A stretch of DNA of 64,000 nt from NCBI GenBank assembly GCA_024305745.1, contig JAHRBS010000007.1, forward strand, positions 3,286,001-3,350,000. The letters are read 5' to 3'. The translations under genes and the position numbers were made by a program. Below are positions 1 to 12,230 of this stretch, one piece after another. The notes below the pieces were generated by a model. That model saw only the letters and a list, made by a program, of their open reading frames with translations. It searched no databases and was not told the origin of the DNA. The stretch comes from Polyporus tsugae. Its lineage: Eukaryota; Basidiomycota; Agaricomycetes; Polyporales; Polyporaceae. Position 1 is the first letter of the stretch, and each line of letters starts with the position of its first letter.

Positions 1-44
1 CCCACGTTCCGCCTCTGACATCACCACGCTTCTAAACTTTGCAG

Positions 45-1823
45 GATGGCCACCGACTTGAACCTGCACCGTCGCTCGACGGGTGTGAGCCCCGACACGC
101 CAGAGGGCCGCGCGCGCGACCGCGAGGTGCGGAATCGTGAACGGACATGGATCATTTCCTTCTGCCTCGACCGCTCTTTTAGTGCGCAGATGGGGAAGCC
201 GTATTCAATCAAGGAAGAGTGCGTCTAGCTCGGCTCCTTTTCGTCGCTGTCCGGGTGCTGACTCCAGCGTTTGTTTTCCCTTCTGTTCGCTGATCGGTGG
301 TCCCGGTCACGTCCACGTCGCTGCTTGTGTGGCATAATCGCGATGGGCAGTTACATGATCCGGAATGCACTCCAATGGGCTCGCTCGCCCGGCTCCATCC
401 CGGCCGATAGCGCGCTCGCTGGCTACGCGGTGAGTCCCTTGTCGATCGTGGACCCACAAGCCTAGACGCTGACGCCTCTCGACGCTGTGCAGGACCTACA
501 GCGCATCTTGACGCGCAGCCTGGATCTCCTCTACTCGGGAACGACCAACTCGTCAGGCCTGCAAATCGACTGCGACTTCCTGCTCGTCATCAAGACGATG
601 GAGACGCAGCTTCTCGCGTGGCACCACGAATGGGTGAATGTGCGACAGCTCGCTGGTGCGTGTACGCGTCTTCATCTTGCTTCTCTCTGTTCCGGGAACG
701 TGTCTGACATGCGTCACGGTTCGCGCCTTCGCTGAATGCAATGCGCACGGACAGCCGAGAGCGAGTACGCTGTCAAGTACCGGATGTTAATTGCGAACTT
801 CTACTTCCATTACGCCATGCTTACCATCAACGCCTTCGGTCTGCAAAACGCCCTCGAGCGCTCCGCGGTCGACATCGGACACTTCTTCGCGCGTTGCCAC
901 TCCTCGGCCGTCAGCTGCGCCACCATTATCCGCGACGAGATGGGTCCCGGTGACTTCTTGAAGTACTCCCCGGACTCGACTTTCGTCATGGGGTCCTACG
1001 CCGTCCTCAGCTTGCTCAAGGTTTGTTCAATATCTGATCCTCATGTATCCATGCGATCTGATCAGTCTGTTGCGCTCGCAGCTCATTCGGCCCGAGTTCC
1101 AGGCGTTCTTGGACCACGAGCAGAAGACAATCGCCATCGTGACTGACGTCGCGAACACCTTCGACAGCGTCGCCGTCGGCCCGATGCATACCCCCGCGCT
1201 GTACAGCTGTTTCCTGCGCGCGCTCGTCAACTCGCGGGCGGACGGCTCAGCGAGCCAGGACGACGGGGACGCGGCGCTGGGTGACCCCTCCGCGGTGTTG
1301 GCGGCGCACGTGAACGGACACGGGCACGCCAACGGCGGCCTCCTCGCGTCAGGAGATTTGTTGGAGAACTTCTCGTACACGGGGGAGATGGGACCTGTGA
1401 TGGACATCTCGACGTTCCCGCCAACGATGGCGCCGACGCCGGCGGGGATGGACATGAGCATGATGTCGATGGACAGCATCCTCAGCTCGGACTTCTGGGA
1501 CAGCGTGCTCGTGCCGGGTGGGTTGCCTCTTCCTTCCGTCGTTGGGGCGCTGCTGGGTGGGGTGGGGAGCTGACGTGCGTCGTGCTTTAGGGTCGTCAAA
1601 CTCTGTCGAGAGTTTGAGCGGGGGGTTCGTGTATGGCATTGGGGGGAGCGGGTTCATCACCCCTCGGATGTGGATGTCCCCCGTGCCGTCCACGGTGGGC
1701 TCGCCGATTCGGAACGCGCAGCACCAGCAGCACTCGATACAGGAAGCGGGAGGCGACCTCGGGCTCAGCGTCCCCGTCCCTGTCGACGGTCAGCAAAGCT
1801 CTGTCACCGAGGTTGGCGCATGA
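45..1823 (+). CDS. Fungal-specific transcription factor, C-terminal part (5' end outside window)
   Basis: Six visible exons: 45-218, 351-429, 493-655, 755-1020, 1082-1517 and 1591-1823. Phases close and give about 449 residues. The left edge starts in an intron ending at 44, so the DNA-binding N-terminus is missing. The first exons carry the hallmark of the fungal-specific transcription factor domain (PF04082): an Arg-Glu-Arg-Thr-Trp run, then 'LDRSFSAQMGKPYSIKEDY'. That makes this a nuclear regulator, almost certainly of the Zn2Cys6 class by family knowledge; the zinc cluster itself is not in the window. The last 200 residues are rich in Met, Ser, Gly and Pro, as in activation regions. The regulon cannot be told from sequence. 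Confidence 0.85.
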
Positions 1824-3127
1824 CGCGCGAGCTCCGATTGTCGGGGACTTTGGTATTGAGCGATGCTTTGGGTATCGTTATCCGTGGTATCTTGTAGACT
1901 ACTGTACGTCGTGCGTGTTTTTCCTAGTTGGCCATGCTTTCATCCTCCTCCCCTACTCTTTCTCATTTTCTCTTCGATCCCATTCCTGGCCTGGTCCCAT
2001 CATCCCTCCCCCCCTCTTTCTCACCTGTTGGCTTACGTTCTGGGTTCAGACCCGCCCTCGCCCCCGCCTTTCCGTCGATATGTGTGTGCAAGTATGATAT
2101 CTGCCGTGCGCTCGCCGATCTCGCCCCGTCGCATTTATAGTGTGTATTGTAGCCTTACTATGCCGATATGTTTCGTTATATTGCATACTCTTCCCGTGCT
2201 GAGCTCGTAGTACCGGTACCCGCGTTGCACTGTATATATGTATCTTACACTTTGAAAATTTTGACATACTCGTGATCAAGCGACTTCCCTTTGGTTGCAG
2301 TTGCTCACCGATCTCGATCAGAGCTCCGCGGTGTTCAGGGCTGCTCAATTCTTGTTCTTGCAGGTCAGTTCACCTTGCAAGTCCTCGCTCGCCAGGCGCC
2401 ATCATGATGGGCTAGCCCTGGGCTAGCCGAGCGTAGCTGTGATTCCGCGCTTACCCGAGCACGGAACCGCATCCCCCGTCTCTGTTTTCTCTTCGGGGCC
2501 CAGTGAAAGGCATGGTATTCCGCTGTGTGTGCGTAAATTATGACCAGGACGCGGCGGGAGGGAGAGCCGGTGGATGTCAGCTGAGAGAGAGCAGCCTGAG
2601 GACGACTTTTGGGCAAATTGAACTGACCTGGAAGAATATTGAGCAGCCGTTTTAGCCGTTAGACTTTCTCCGAGGTTTCCGCAGTGGAGTGAAGTAGAGT
2701 GAAGTTGGCTATCATAGAATTGAGATGGCGAGAACATACTTACTACTTATGTAAACCCAGCTTCGAGAGGTTCGGGCCGAGTTTTGATGCGCCTCATGCG
2801 CTGCGTCGATTACGATCTCGATCGATATGACTCGGCCGCGTACCTACGGATCAGCAACACCGGCCTTGCTCGGGTTACTTGTGAAAATCCTCCTCGGTTG
2901 ACTCAGGTCGCCCGTTCTTTGACCTCTAGGCCTGCCAGGACTGCGTCGTGAGGAGGGGCGCGGGGTGATGCCCAGCTGAAAAGTTGCGGAATGATGCATG
3001 CTCCCGCGTTCTTCAAAAGGCTTGACCAGCGGAGCACAAAATTTCACAACTTGTTCCCCTCTGAATCGACTGCACACTCTTCAGCCTCAGGCTCCTTTCT
3101 CTCGTTCACTCCAGTTAGAAAGCCAAG
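1824..3127. other. Intergenic region
   Basis: Contains the 3' flank of the transcription factor gene and the promoter of the next gene. A pyrimidine-rich stretch lies at about 1935-2085. A short palindrome with a partial repeat (GGGCTAGCCC, 2409-2430) is present. I see no coding region that can be supported. Confidence 0.6.
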
Positions 3128-3894
3128 ATGAGGACTTTGGGTGCCATTGCACTCTGCGCGTCTCGTACGTTTCTTGTTATGCTTCTTCACTATCCGACCA
3201 CGGACAATACGCTGACTACTTTGTGGGACGCGTTCTGGACGCGTTACACAGTCGCGGCAGCGCAGACAACTCTCTATATCCCGGGCTTTGACCCTCAGGC
3301 GATCACGGCGGATAACATTGGGACGGACGGGTCGGGTCACACGACTTGGCGGCTTGGACCTGGTGTGACTAGCGGGACGTACGAGGATCCGCCTGGTATC
3401 GTCCACTCAGGTACGTCTTTCGCTCCAGCTTTCAGCTGCGAACGACAATGAATCCGGACTCTTATTCGCGTGTCGAACGTATTGCATTCACAGCCACGCT
3501 CGTCGCTGGGGCCACCGACGCACACCTCGTGTACGACGACCCGACGCTCAGCTTGTCCCTCTCGGAGGACTGCGCGGTCAACAGCGGCCTCGCGGTCTGC
3601 ACCGTCGTCGCGTCCGCAGAAGGGTCTCTCCAGTCCGGGGTCGTGACGGAGACTGCGACTGGGTTCGTGGTGCAGGGCAACGCCGCTGGGCCCACCGCCA
3701 GTGGGACCGGGGCGGCTTCTAGCTCGAGCCCCACGGCTGGTTCTGGTGCGACGTCCGGTGCTTCCGCGACTGGGAGCTCGGCCGCGACCGCGACCGCGAC
3801 CACGACTGGTGGGAGCAACGGCGCGGGAAGGATGGGGACGTCTTTGGGGCTTTCCATTGGAATCGTTGGCTTGGTTGCCGCTTTCTTCCTTTAA
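3128..3894 (+). CDS. Small secreted serine/threonine/alanine-rich GPI-type surface protein
   Basis: Three exons (3128-3164, 3252-3410, 3494-3894) give 198 residues. The first intron is 87 bases and lacks stops in frame, so it can be mistaken for coding sequence. Removing it joins a hydrophobic N-terminal signal peptide to 'AAAQTTLYIPGFDPQ'. That opening is common to a family of small secreted or wall-bound Agaricomycete proteins of unknown role. The middle has few cysteines. Residues about 125-175 are a Ser/Thr/Ala/Gly-rich, probably O-glycosylated stalk. The protein ends in a hydrophobic stretch with no charged tail, which fits a GPI-anchor signal better than a plain membrane span. The function is unknown; location at the cell surface is inferred from the two hydrophobic ends. 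Confidence 0.8.
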
Positions 3895-4423
3895 GGGCAG
3901 CCGTTGTGGTGATTTCTTGAGGGTTCTTGGTTTGGGTGTTCGTTTGTAGGGATTGTGAATGGATGAATTGTGCCTCAGTGCAACCAAGAGCTTGCTTGAC
4001 GGGGCTTCTAAGTTCTAAGTATGTATGCGCGAGACAGAAAGTAACCAAGACCATTCAAGTTTGTCGGACGGGGATTGGACGAAGAGGCGTGAGATCATAT
4101 TTGTCACGGCGTGACGGAGCGCGTCCCGGGGAACGAGCGCGTCTGGGGCGCGGTGGAGGAAAGGACATTCGGATTCGGATTCGGATTCGGGCAGCGAGCG
4201 TGTTCGTGCCCGTGCGCGCTCGCTGCTCGTTGCTCGCATCTCTCTTCCCTTCCTCTCCCATCCCCTCCCCCTCGACAGCCGTCAACCACTCTCCGCACTC
4301 TACCTCCGCCCCCGCCTGGAAGCTCCATCCAACCCCTGGGATAACTCTGCCAGCAAAGCCTACCACCTCCGCAATCTCCCCCTCTCCTCCGAAACCTTCG
4401 GAGCGGGTCCCACCTGCACCCAC
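3895..4423. promoter_or_regulatory. Intergenic region and CT-rich leader of the PWWP gene
   Basis: Holds the 3' flank of the secreted-protein gene and the promoter and leader of the next gene. Four exact tandem copies of ATTCGG lie at 4167-4190. A strongly pyrimidine-rich stretch follows at about 4235-4420, just before the ATG at 4424; such CT blocks commonly mark transcription starts in basidiomycetes. No motif is assigned to a known factor. Confidence 0.5.
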
Positions 4424-7400
4424 ATGTCTACAGACGGAGACACAGCGCACCCTATTGCGAGCAAGAGCATGCCACGTCGCGCGGCCGCGCAGAAGGCGTC
4501 CATCCTCGCCGCGGAGCAGCTCGAGAGCGACGACGACGACGACCGCACAGGCGGCCCGTTTCGTGAGCCGTCGACCCCGAGAAGCCTAGTGAAGGTCACG
4601 TATGGAGGCAAGCGCAAGTACAAGCATTCTCCTCCCAAACCCCGACCCCGGTCGCGGGCCATGTCCCTCGTCGAGTCCTCTCCGAACAAGCTGCAGGCGA
4701 GCAGTGCCGGGCGTGGGCGTAGTGGAGCCCGCGTCCGTGGCGTGAAGAGCCAGAAGAACGGGCATACGAGGCCAGGCTCTCCCTCATCTACTGTTGAGAA
4801 CAACTCCGTGGGGGAGTTCGATCCGGAGGTCATCATTATCGAGGACAAGCCCAAACCTGTGGTAGTCATACCTCGTCGAAACACGGTTACGGGTGGCGGG
4901 AGCCAAAGCGCACACGTGAAGGAGGCCAAAAACCATGTATCTGCTATCAATGTTTCCAAGAAACGGCCATTGTCGCGCTCGCCTTCTAGTGGTTCAGCCA
5001 GCAGCCTCACGCCCATGTCTTCGCCGGATGTCCCGTTCAAACCGGTGGACTTCCCCCGTCCTTCAATTCCAGTGTTGGCACCTAGGCTTGCTCGACAGTT
5101 CATGCGCGTACAGTCTCAGATGCAGCGCCCGACCGTCTCCGAGTTCAAGGGGCAGCCGCTTACCCAATCCAAGTCGCTCGACAACATCTTCACCTTGGAT
5201 TCCTCAGAGTCAGAGAACGAGAGCACGGACGAAACCGACATGGGAAATCTCGTCTGGGTTAGCCTGAATCTGGAGGGGAACCTGGCAGACCTGGATACGG
5301 GCGAGGACACGATGTGGTGGCCGGCGAAGGTTCTTATAGGCTGACCATGTACGTGTTTCGGGACTTACAATTCACATTTGTTTCCAGGTCGAACTGCCGA
5401 AACCATTGATGCGTGTTTCGCTGTTCGGTGACCCGCCAGGTCCGAAGACTGTCGACGTTCCCAATCCGTCGGCTTCGAACGTCCGCTCCATCGACCTTAA
5501 TGGTCACATCCGCTTCAACGAGAACAACTACCGCCCGTCACGATGGAAGTTAATACAATTATCTCCCCGCAAAAAGCGGAAAATGGACCTCGACGTCGTG
5601 TGGCGGGACGCTCGTGATGCTATGGTTAGCGTTCATGAGGGCAACGACGACGACTTTCCTACCAGCTCTTCGCGCTACGCCTCGGGACCGTCGCATCGCA
5701 ATGGTGACGCGAGGGGAAAGGGGAAAGCGAAAGCCGACCCGAAGGGCAAAGGCAAGGCCAAAGCCTCCGACTCCGAAATGGACGTCGGCGAGGACGTCGG
5801 CTTTGGTCTGGACTTCGGTATCGATCTGAACTTCAAGGTCGAGCGGCGCTGGCGTGCGCCCTCGCCGAACCCGCTGCTCGAGATACCTGGTGAGCTCATC
5901 CTCGCGCGCGAGTCGAGGTCGAAGACGCAATACTGGCCGGCAAAAATACTCGCATATATCAAGCCGACGAAACCGTCGCAGAAGCCAAAGTACAAGGTCG
6001 TGTTCTTCGACAGCGTCGTCAAGCAGATCGAGCCCGACTGGTTCTGGACGACGACCGACGACGAATTCACCACATGCAAGGTATGTTCTCACCAGTTGAT
6101 TTTTCAATTCGATATTCGCGTAGACATCGTGTTAAATAACATATCGCTTGTAAAGCTCGGCGAGTCCACAGAAAATTACGGCCTCGACGAAGACAATGAT
6201 GCACTTCAAGAGTCCAACGATGCCGAAGACTTCACGCGCCCCTTCGCGCCCGAAGACGAGGCGACGCTCCGTGCCCCGAGCCCGCTCCCGCCGCTGCCGG
6301 CGCCGGATCCCGTCGAGTTTGAGAACGAGCTGAGCGTCGCAGAGCAGTTCGAGCATGTCAAGCCCGTCCTCGCCGCCGTGCTCGACGACGCGTACAGCCC
6401 GGCGAAGGCGCGGCACGACGGGTTCATGCGCGGGGGCGGAGCGCAGAAGAAGGTTCTCGACGCCGTGCCCTTGCGGGGCAGCCTGAGCGCGGCGGACAAG
6501 GAGGAGGTCGCATTCCTGGTAAGGTCGTGGGCGTGGCGGAGGGAGAGGAGGCTGAAGATGGGGCTGGGCGTCGAGTATCCGCGTGACAAACTCTATCCTC
6601 CTCCAGCTCGGCCTGAGGGAGGGGAACGGCCCGCCGGAGGTGGTCTGGTCCGGGTGAGTGCTATCTACGTATCTACCCGCTTGGCTGCGGTCCTGGCGGC
6701 TGGTTGGGTCGCCTTGACAGGGGGAGGTGCTCATGACCGTATAATTCGCAGAAGGACGACGACGGGGACGGTGCGCACTCGGAGCTCTCGAACGACGACA
6801 CCGAGGTAACTGCTTCATTCTCTGGCATTCACTTGACGGTATGCCTAACTGCAACCGCACAGCTGCTACCAGAGTCGGAACCTGAAGCACCCCCTTCGTC
6901 TTTTGCGCCTACTGAAAACGACACAGATGTGAGTTTCCGCCGTTTGATGTGGCCCCAGTCCAAAGGCCGACTTTCTGTTCACCCAGGACGAGAAGGGTGT
7001 ATCTGCCTCTGTGGGCGTGTTCGCACCGGACCACGAGGTTAGTGGTTTCAGGGAATGTCTGTTGTATTTCTAGACGGTTACCAACAAGAATACTCCAGGT
7101 CGCTGCCCTAGCCCCAATCTCGGTCCCTGAAGATGCTCAAAATACATCTGCCATGGTTGTGAACCCCACGACAGAGCAGCCGAGCGCAACCGAGGTATGT
7201 GCTATACGCTTCTGCCCGCCGGCCCGCGCGGTGCTAACACCCACATGCGTAGAACGTGCCCATGCCCACCACGCCTGCACAAACCCACGATTCGGAAACG
7301 GTGGCAATTGTTCCTGATGTAGAAGACGAGAAGGGAATCGCCGGCAAAGGAGCAGCAACAGCAACGGCAGCGGCAGCACCCGCGACCACTGCGCGGGCGG

Positions 7401-7891
7401 GGCCCCCCTCGCCGTCGCCTCCACCCCCGCTTCCGACCACCGGACGCAGAACGTTCCACGACCTGGACACCGTGGAGAAAATAACGGTGAGATTGGCTTG
7501 AGATCCTCTAGAACTGGAAGGGTTCGGCTAGCTGATCGGGGTCCTCGTCCTCTTTTCCTTCCCTGGTCGTGCGGCGTCCGTGCGACTGCGATTGGGATGA
7601 CGTGCGCAGTACTGCAACAATGTTCTGCTGCAAGAGGCGATTCTGCAGCTTCTACTGTGGCGCACGGGTCAACGTACCGCGCTTGGGCTTCTCGATCCCC
7701 AAGAGGAAGAACGCCTTCACACGCGCGCGATGGAGGAGGGCGAGAAGACAGACTGGGTGCACGACATCATACGCATGCGGCAGGCGATGGAGAAGACAAT
7801 GCTCCCGGGCTCCAAGGGGACCACGAACGGGAGCGATGCCGGCGGCGGCACCGGCACCACGCGCACGGGGCGGACTCGAAGGGGAGCTTGA
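4424..7891 (+). CDS. Nuclear protein with two PWWP-like domains
   Basis: Exons 4424-5329, 5388-6080, 6156-6518, about 6607-6639, 6752-6805, 6863-6928, 6987-7037, 7099-7194, 7253-7486 and 7610-7891 give about 925 residues. All modelled introns are phase 0. The end of the fourth exon is uncertain: 6639 keeps the frame, while the stronger-looking donor at 6654 does not. Residues about 270-325 start 'GNLVWVSL' and contain 'WWPAKV', the core of a PWWP domain, followed by 'LMRVSLFGD'. A second copy at about 467-535 has 'ELILARESRSKTQYWPAKI' and a strand ending 'KYKVVFFDSVVKQIEPDWF'. PWWP domains bind methylated histone tails and DNA, so a chromatin role is inferred. The N-terminus is basic and Ser/Pro-rich, with acidic runs. 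The last 94 residues are helical and charged. I do not recognise a named orthologue. Confidence 0.7.
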
Positions 7892-9522
7892 ATGGGTTGG
7901 GGTTGTTGATCTTGCTTGAACTCTGAACGTGAGTCCCGAACTTTATTCTTCCCCTGCCGTACACGACGGCCTAGCCGGAGTGGGGGCTTGCCCGTTCGGT
8001 TACTTACAAGCCGCCGTTGTTATCTCTGTCTCTATCTAGGCCGAACCGAACGCAAGGGCGCGGGAGGCGGGAAGTGCGGGATTTACGGAATGCGAAGCGA
8101 CGGGCACAGTTGCGCATCGCGTCGCGGTTACGGGACCAGTTGCCGAAACCTACACGGATGCCTGTCTGCACAGGACTAGAAACTGAATGCTTAGGAATCG
8201 AGGACCCAGGGCCGCCCGGGCTGCTGGGGCCCCTCTCTGGCCGCTATCTGATACATTCGCCTTGTGCTCGCGCGCGACGACGGCTCGATATCAATGCAGT
8301 CGCGATCCTATCGCATTGGCAATATTCGACTCCGTGAAGCCATGCTGTGTGCGCGGGCCAGGCGACCCAGCGCAAGGGGCGACTGAATCACAAGAAGTCG
8401 AGAAGGGTGAGCCGGCTGCCAACTCAAAAGGAAAGAAAAAACTCCCAGCGCGCCCCTCGATCGATCAGTAAATGCGTTACGACATGGGCCTACGCGCCCT
8501 CTTGCTCGGTCGGCGCATGTCTGAAGCGTTGGTACGTATGTGGCATATGGAGTCAGGGCACTCGTCTCCAGCAGGCCCTTGTCCGTGCGCAGCCTGAGTG
8601 CGACCGCGGAGTCGCAGAGCATCGTTCGCCGTGCAGTGCCTCAGTGGGGCTCTTCTGGAAACGTCGGAAGCCGCAGCGGGTGAGCTAACGGTCCAACGTA
8701 AACGCGGACAGGCAGAGCGTCGTGCCGTCCCGCGCTGTGATTTGCAGCCGTGTTCGTGCGTTTCCCTGTGCGAAGGCCTCTGGGGCAGTGTGTGGTGGGA
8801 GCTCCGGACGAGTTCTCACCCCACCCCACGCTCGACGTGGTGCAGAACCCGTGTGTGGCTTCGTGAGCATATGCTCCTGCGATGGCACTGGGAGAGGCTG
8901 GCCGCTCTTGACAGCGTGAAGGGAGATGGCGTCTGGTTGATCATATCTTCGAGCTTGACGTTGACGTACAGTGATAACAATAACACGCTGGATGGGTTTC
9001 TGTTGTACCCTGCTTCAGTCCAAATTCGTATGTTCAGTGAGTTAGCCCATAGCGAGTACGACGGGGTGCGTCCCGTCGTGCTCGCTATGGGTGTTTCGCT
9101 GTTGCCTAGCACCCGGAAGTGAGGAGGAAAGCATCCAAGCATTCCACCCGTGCGACAGTGTTAATGACAGGTGCGAATATCGACGTGGGCAACTTTGCGG
9201 TGGGAGATTTAAATTTCATCCACCAAGGGGCGATGATGGGAGTGTGGCCTTGTTCGTTAGATGGTGGCGTATGGATACGTCACAGTTGAACGAGCAGGGC
9301 TCCGTTGTTGCCTATACGGTAACGTATACGTACTAGGAAGCACACTCGATCCTAGGTTGACCAGAAGAGGGTAAGCGGACTACTGCATATAATCGTCATT
9401 GCACCGTCAAACAAGACAGACCGATGATTAGCACATAAGTCATACGTTACATGTTGGGGTCGTGTCCAAGTCCGTTGCAATAATATATGGTTATAAGCGA
9501 GACAGTGACAGAGGTATATGGA
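7892..9522. other. Convergent intergenic region with a hairpin
   Basis: Lies between the 3' ends of the PWWP gene (+) and the apyrase gene (-). Open frames here, up to 174 codons at 8598-9122, show no family signature, no convincing splice pattern and biased composition, so I do not call a gene. The one clear structure is the hairpin at 9046-9091. Confidence 0.5.
9046..9091. repeat. 20-bp near-perfect inverted repeat (hairpin)
   Basis: Left arm 9046-9065 (CCCATAGCGAGTACGACGGG) and right arm 9072-9091 are reverse complements except at one position. In RNA read from the plus strand that position is a G-U pair. The loop is six bases. It sits between two convergent genes. Confidence 0.85.
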
Positions 9523-11900
9523 TCATTCGTCGCGGTAAGGTCCTGAAGGGGCGTGGTTACCTCCGCTAAATGTCCGCGATATGGCCTGTCGAGGTGCGAG
9601 TGACGAGAGATTGATGTGAGAGGAGTTACGGGATCGCGACTGCAGTGACGACACGCTGCCATTGGACACGAAGCTCCCGTCAGGGAGGCGCGGCGAGCTC
9701 GGGACAGGACCATACGACGTCGCCGTGCCGTTGGGCTCATCATAGGGACCGATGCTATTCACTGCCTGTATGACAGGGAAAGAGAGTGACCGCAGGGGCG
9801 AAACACGAACGGGAGAGTGCTGTCCAGACAGGGTGGATGCCTCTCTGCTGATGGTGAGCGGAGATGGGCGCGATTGGCGAAGTCCGTTGGAGGCGAGGCG
9901 TTGGATAGGGCGGATGATGTTGTTGAAAGACAACCGAGGACCTGACACCGACCGCGAAGAGGGCAACGCGCCGCCCGTGAGTGACAGGCCTTCCTCCATC
10001 ATGTAACCCTCCCCGATGTATGAGCGTTCGCGTTTGTTCACGAAGCGTCGAACGGTACTTCGAATGCGGTGGCGTAGGCGGAATAATGTCGAGGCGAATA
10101 GTGCACAGATAAATAGATAGAAGATGAACGCGACGGGAGAGAAACCAAGCTGATGTCGAGTCAGGGAGGGCGGCAGATGGTGAGAGATGCTGTCCTCGAA
10201 CGCGTCAAAATCCAGGAATGGGGGGCGAATGGGTTGGACGGGTGATGTCGAGATGTCGGGGATGTCATCCAGCGGATCCACAATGGGTTTCGCCATCGCA
10301 GACGCAGCGGGGACCTCTTTGCTAGCTTCGAGGACCATTTTGCCCAGCGTCCAGCTAATCGCGATGTCCCCGACGGTGTCCATCGATTGAAAAGACGGTC
10401 GACCGAGGCCCTTCGTCTGTGCCTGGGCTGTGACCTTCTCTCCACCGGCGGTACCTGCGGTGACATTCCCTCCGAGGTCGACAATCCGAGGCATCTCAAT
10501 TCCTTCGTGGAGGACGTTCGCAAGCCACGCTGCCTTGAAGCATTGCATCTGCAGCCGCGGGATCTCCACGTCTAGCCCCCACTTGCCTGTGTCCACGATG
10601 ACCCCGCCCTCCTCAACCTCACCATCTCCACCAATGTGTCCATGTCCCTTCTTCCGCTTCTCCTCGTGGCCTTGGAGGACGTGTGTCCACTCCTGGGCGC
10701 AGAATTCCGACGCTGCGCGCTCGTACTGGACGAAGTCATAGGCTCCGCCAAGCCCGAAGCTCTGTTCCGTCGAATACCAGTACTCGGACACCCCGATGAA
10801 GTGCGACGCCTTGAAGTCTATCCGCGGGACATACACGCCATTAAACAGGCAATGTGAGTCTGGACAGGGCGCGTCCTTGTTCAAGAGCGGGAGGGTTTTC
10901 TGTAGACACTGCTCCCATGAGCCTGTACCGATAAACTTGTGCGGAGATTTGGCGTGTTCGGAGACGGAATTCGGTTGCACGGGGGTGTTCGAAAGCATGA
11001 GGTCCTTCGGGAGACATGGATCGTCGATGTGCTCTGGCTCGGTGGAGAGTGTTCGGCTGGCCTCGTACTCGTTTATGAGACGGCCAACATAGCGCTCTCG
11101 CGCCTGGTTCGTACCGTAGCCCAGCCATGTAGTCACGAACACTTTGTGATTGATGTCGTGGCCGTCTAGGAGACGCAGTCTAACGTCCAGGAGATTTTGC
11201 GCCCGCTTCTGCTCCTCTTTGCTCGGCTCAAACGCGATCTGCGTAGAAGCACCACCCATGTCCAGGAATCCATAGGTTAGACGAGTGTCGTCTGAACCCT
11301 TGAACCCGTCCATTAGGTAGTTGACGGCGATCCATCCGAATAGGCCCTCTTCCTCGCCTGTGATGATACGGACACTGGAGCCGCATGGCCCGTTGGACGA
11401 AGGGTCGTCAATCTTGAAGTTGGAATGGAACTTCAGGAACTCGCAAGTGGCGGAGAGAACATGGGCCTGCTTCTCTGGAGTAAGAAGACGCATACCCGCG
11501 GTTGCGAGAAGGAAGAGCGGTGTTTCCGGCTGTAATGACGGAGGGATGTGTATTCGCGCGTGTTCCAACAGAGGAGCGAGATATTTGGGTATGCCCTCCA
11601 CGTCGCCCGCGAAGGAAGAAAGACCTCAGTTTTTGAGAAAGCTTCTTAGTCCTGTCACATGGAATGCCGACCTCGCATTTGCTTACCTGGCTCAGCTTTG
11701 ATTGACCATTCCTCTCCGTTTTCTGTCCCCTTTCCGACTTGTGGTAGACTGCGCAGCGCATCCGCATCTTGTCCTTGGCGAACGGTGCGCGCATCGTTCC
11801 AGCTATAGATCTGGAGACGCGACCCTGACGAGCCTGCGTCTATGACGACTCCGAAGCGGCGAGATGAGAGCCATGAATCGACGGCGGTCGGTGGGGGCAT
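9523..11900 (-). CDS. YND1: GDA1/CD39 family apyrase (Ynd1-like nucleoside di/triphosphatase)
   Basis: Two exons (11687-11900, 9523-11624; 62-base intron) give 771 residues. The ATG at 11900 is chosen because an in-frame stop lies just upstream. Apyrase-conserved regions are all visible: 'VVIDAGSSGSR' near residue 18, 'LLATAGMRLL', 'GEEEGLFGWIAVNYL', 'GFLDMGGASTQIAFEP', and a late 'DIAISWTLGKMV'. The family hydrolyses nucleoside di- and triphosphates in the Golgi lumen, turning GDP or UDP released by glycosyltransferases into monophosphate for export by nucleotide-sugar transporters. One hydrophobic span lies near residues 563-585, followed by basic residues and a Ser/Pro-rich tail of about 185 residues. 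This layout (single C-terminal anchor, no signal peptide) matches Ynd1 better than Gda1. It is divergent from ELP3 across 330 bases. Confidence 0.93.
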
Positions 11901-12230
11901 TGACAAGCATCAGCAGAGTTCGTGAGTTTCGTCTAGAGGCGCATACAAGAAGTAGATCTGTGGGGAGGATAGTGCCAAGGTCGCCGAGAGAGTCGTTGGC
12001 TAGTCGTCGATGTCGTAGTTCATAGAAACAAGTCAAACGGCGGAGGTTTGTTCGAAATCCGCGCCCGCAGGCGCTGCCATCATCCGGCGCGGTGTCTCCG
12101 CCTGTGGCCGCACTCCTTTTGACCGACCCTCATCGACCTCTCCACTTACTCTGCCCGAGTCGTACAAAAAGTTACCGTTCCACTGGAGGAAGCAGGAAAA
12201 GTAAAATCTGACGCAGAGCTCGGATATAAT
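11901..12230. promoter_or_regulatory. Divergent promoter between apyrase and ELP3
   Basis: About 330 bases separate the apyrase ATG (minus strand, 11900) from the likely ELP3 ATG (12231), so both promoters and leaders must share this stretch. No specific factor site is recognised. Confidence 0.5.

Noticed and set aside
2409..2430. GGGCTAGCCC palindrome with repeat
   Set aside because: Too short and isolated to call a regulatory site.
3165..3251. In-frame continuation of the secreted-protein gene through this stretch
   Set aside because: It is an 87-base intron (GTACGT...ACAG). Removing it gives a proper signal peptide and the family N-terminus; keeping it inserts unrelated sequence.
6519..6809. 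Extension of the PWWP protein to 6809 by read-through
   Set aside because: The tail becomes Arg/Thr repeats. Using introns here gives the acidic 'KDDDGDGAHSELSNDD' frame and six further in-phase exons.
8598..9122. 174-codon open frame on the plus strand
   Set aside because: No family signature, odd composition (Trp/Arg/Cys-rich then Ser-rich), no splice context, and it runs into the intergenic hairpin. Treated as chance.
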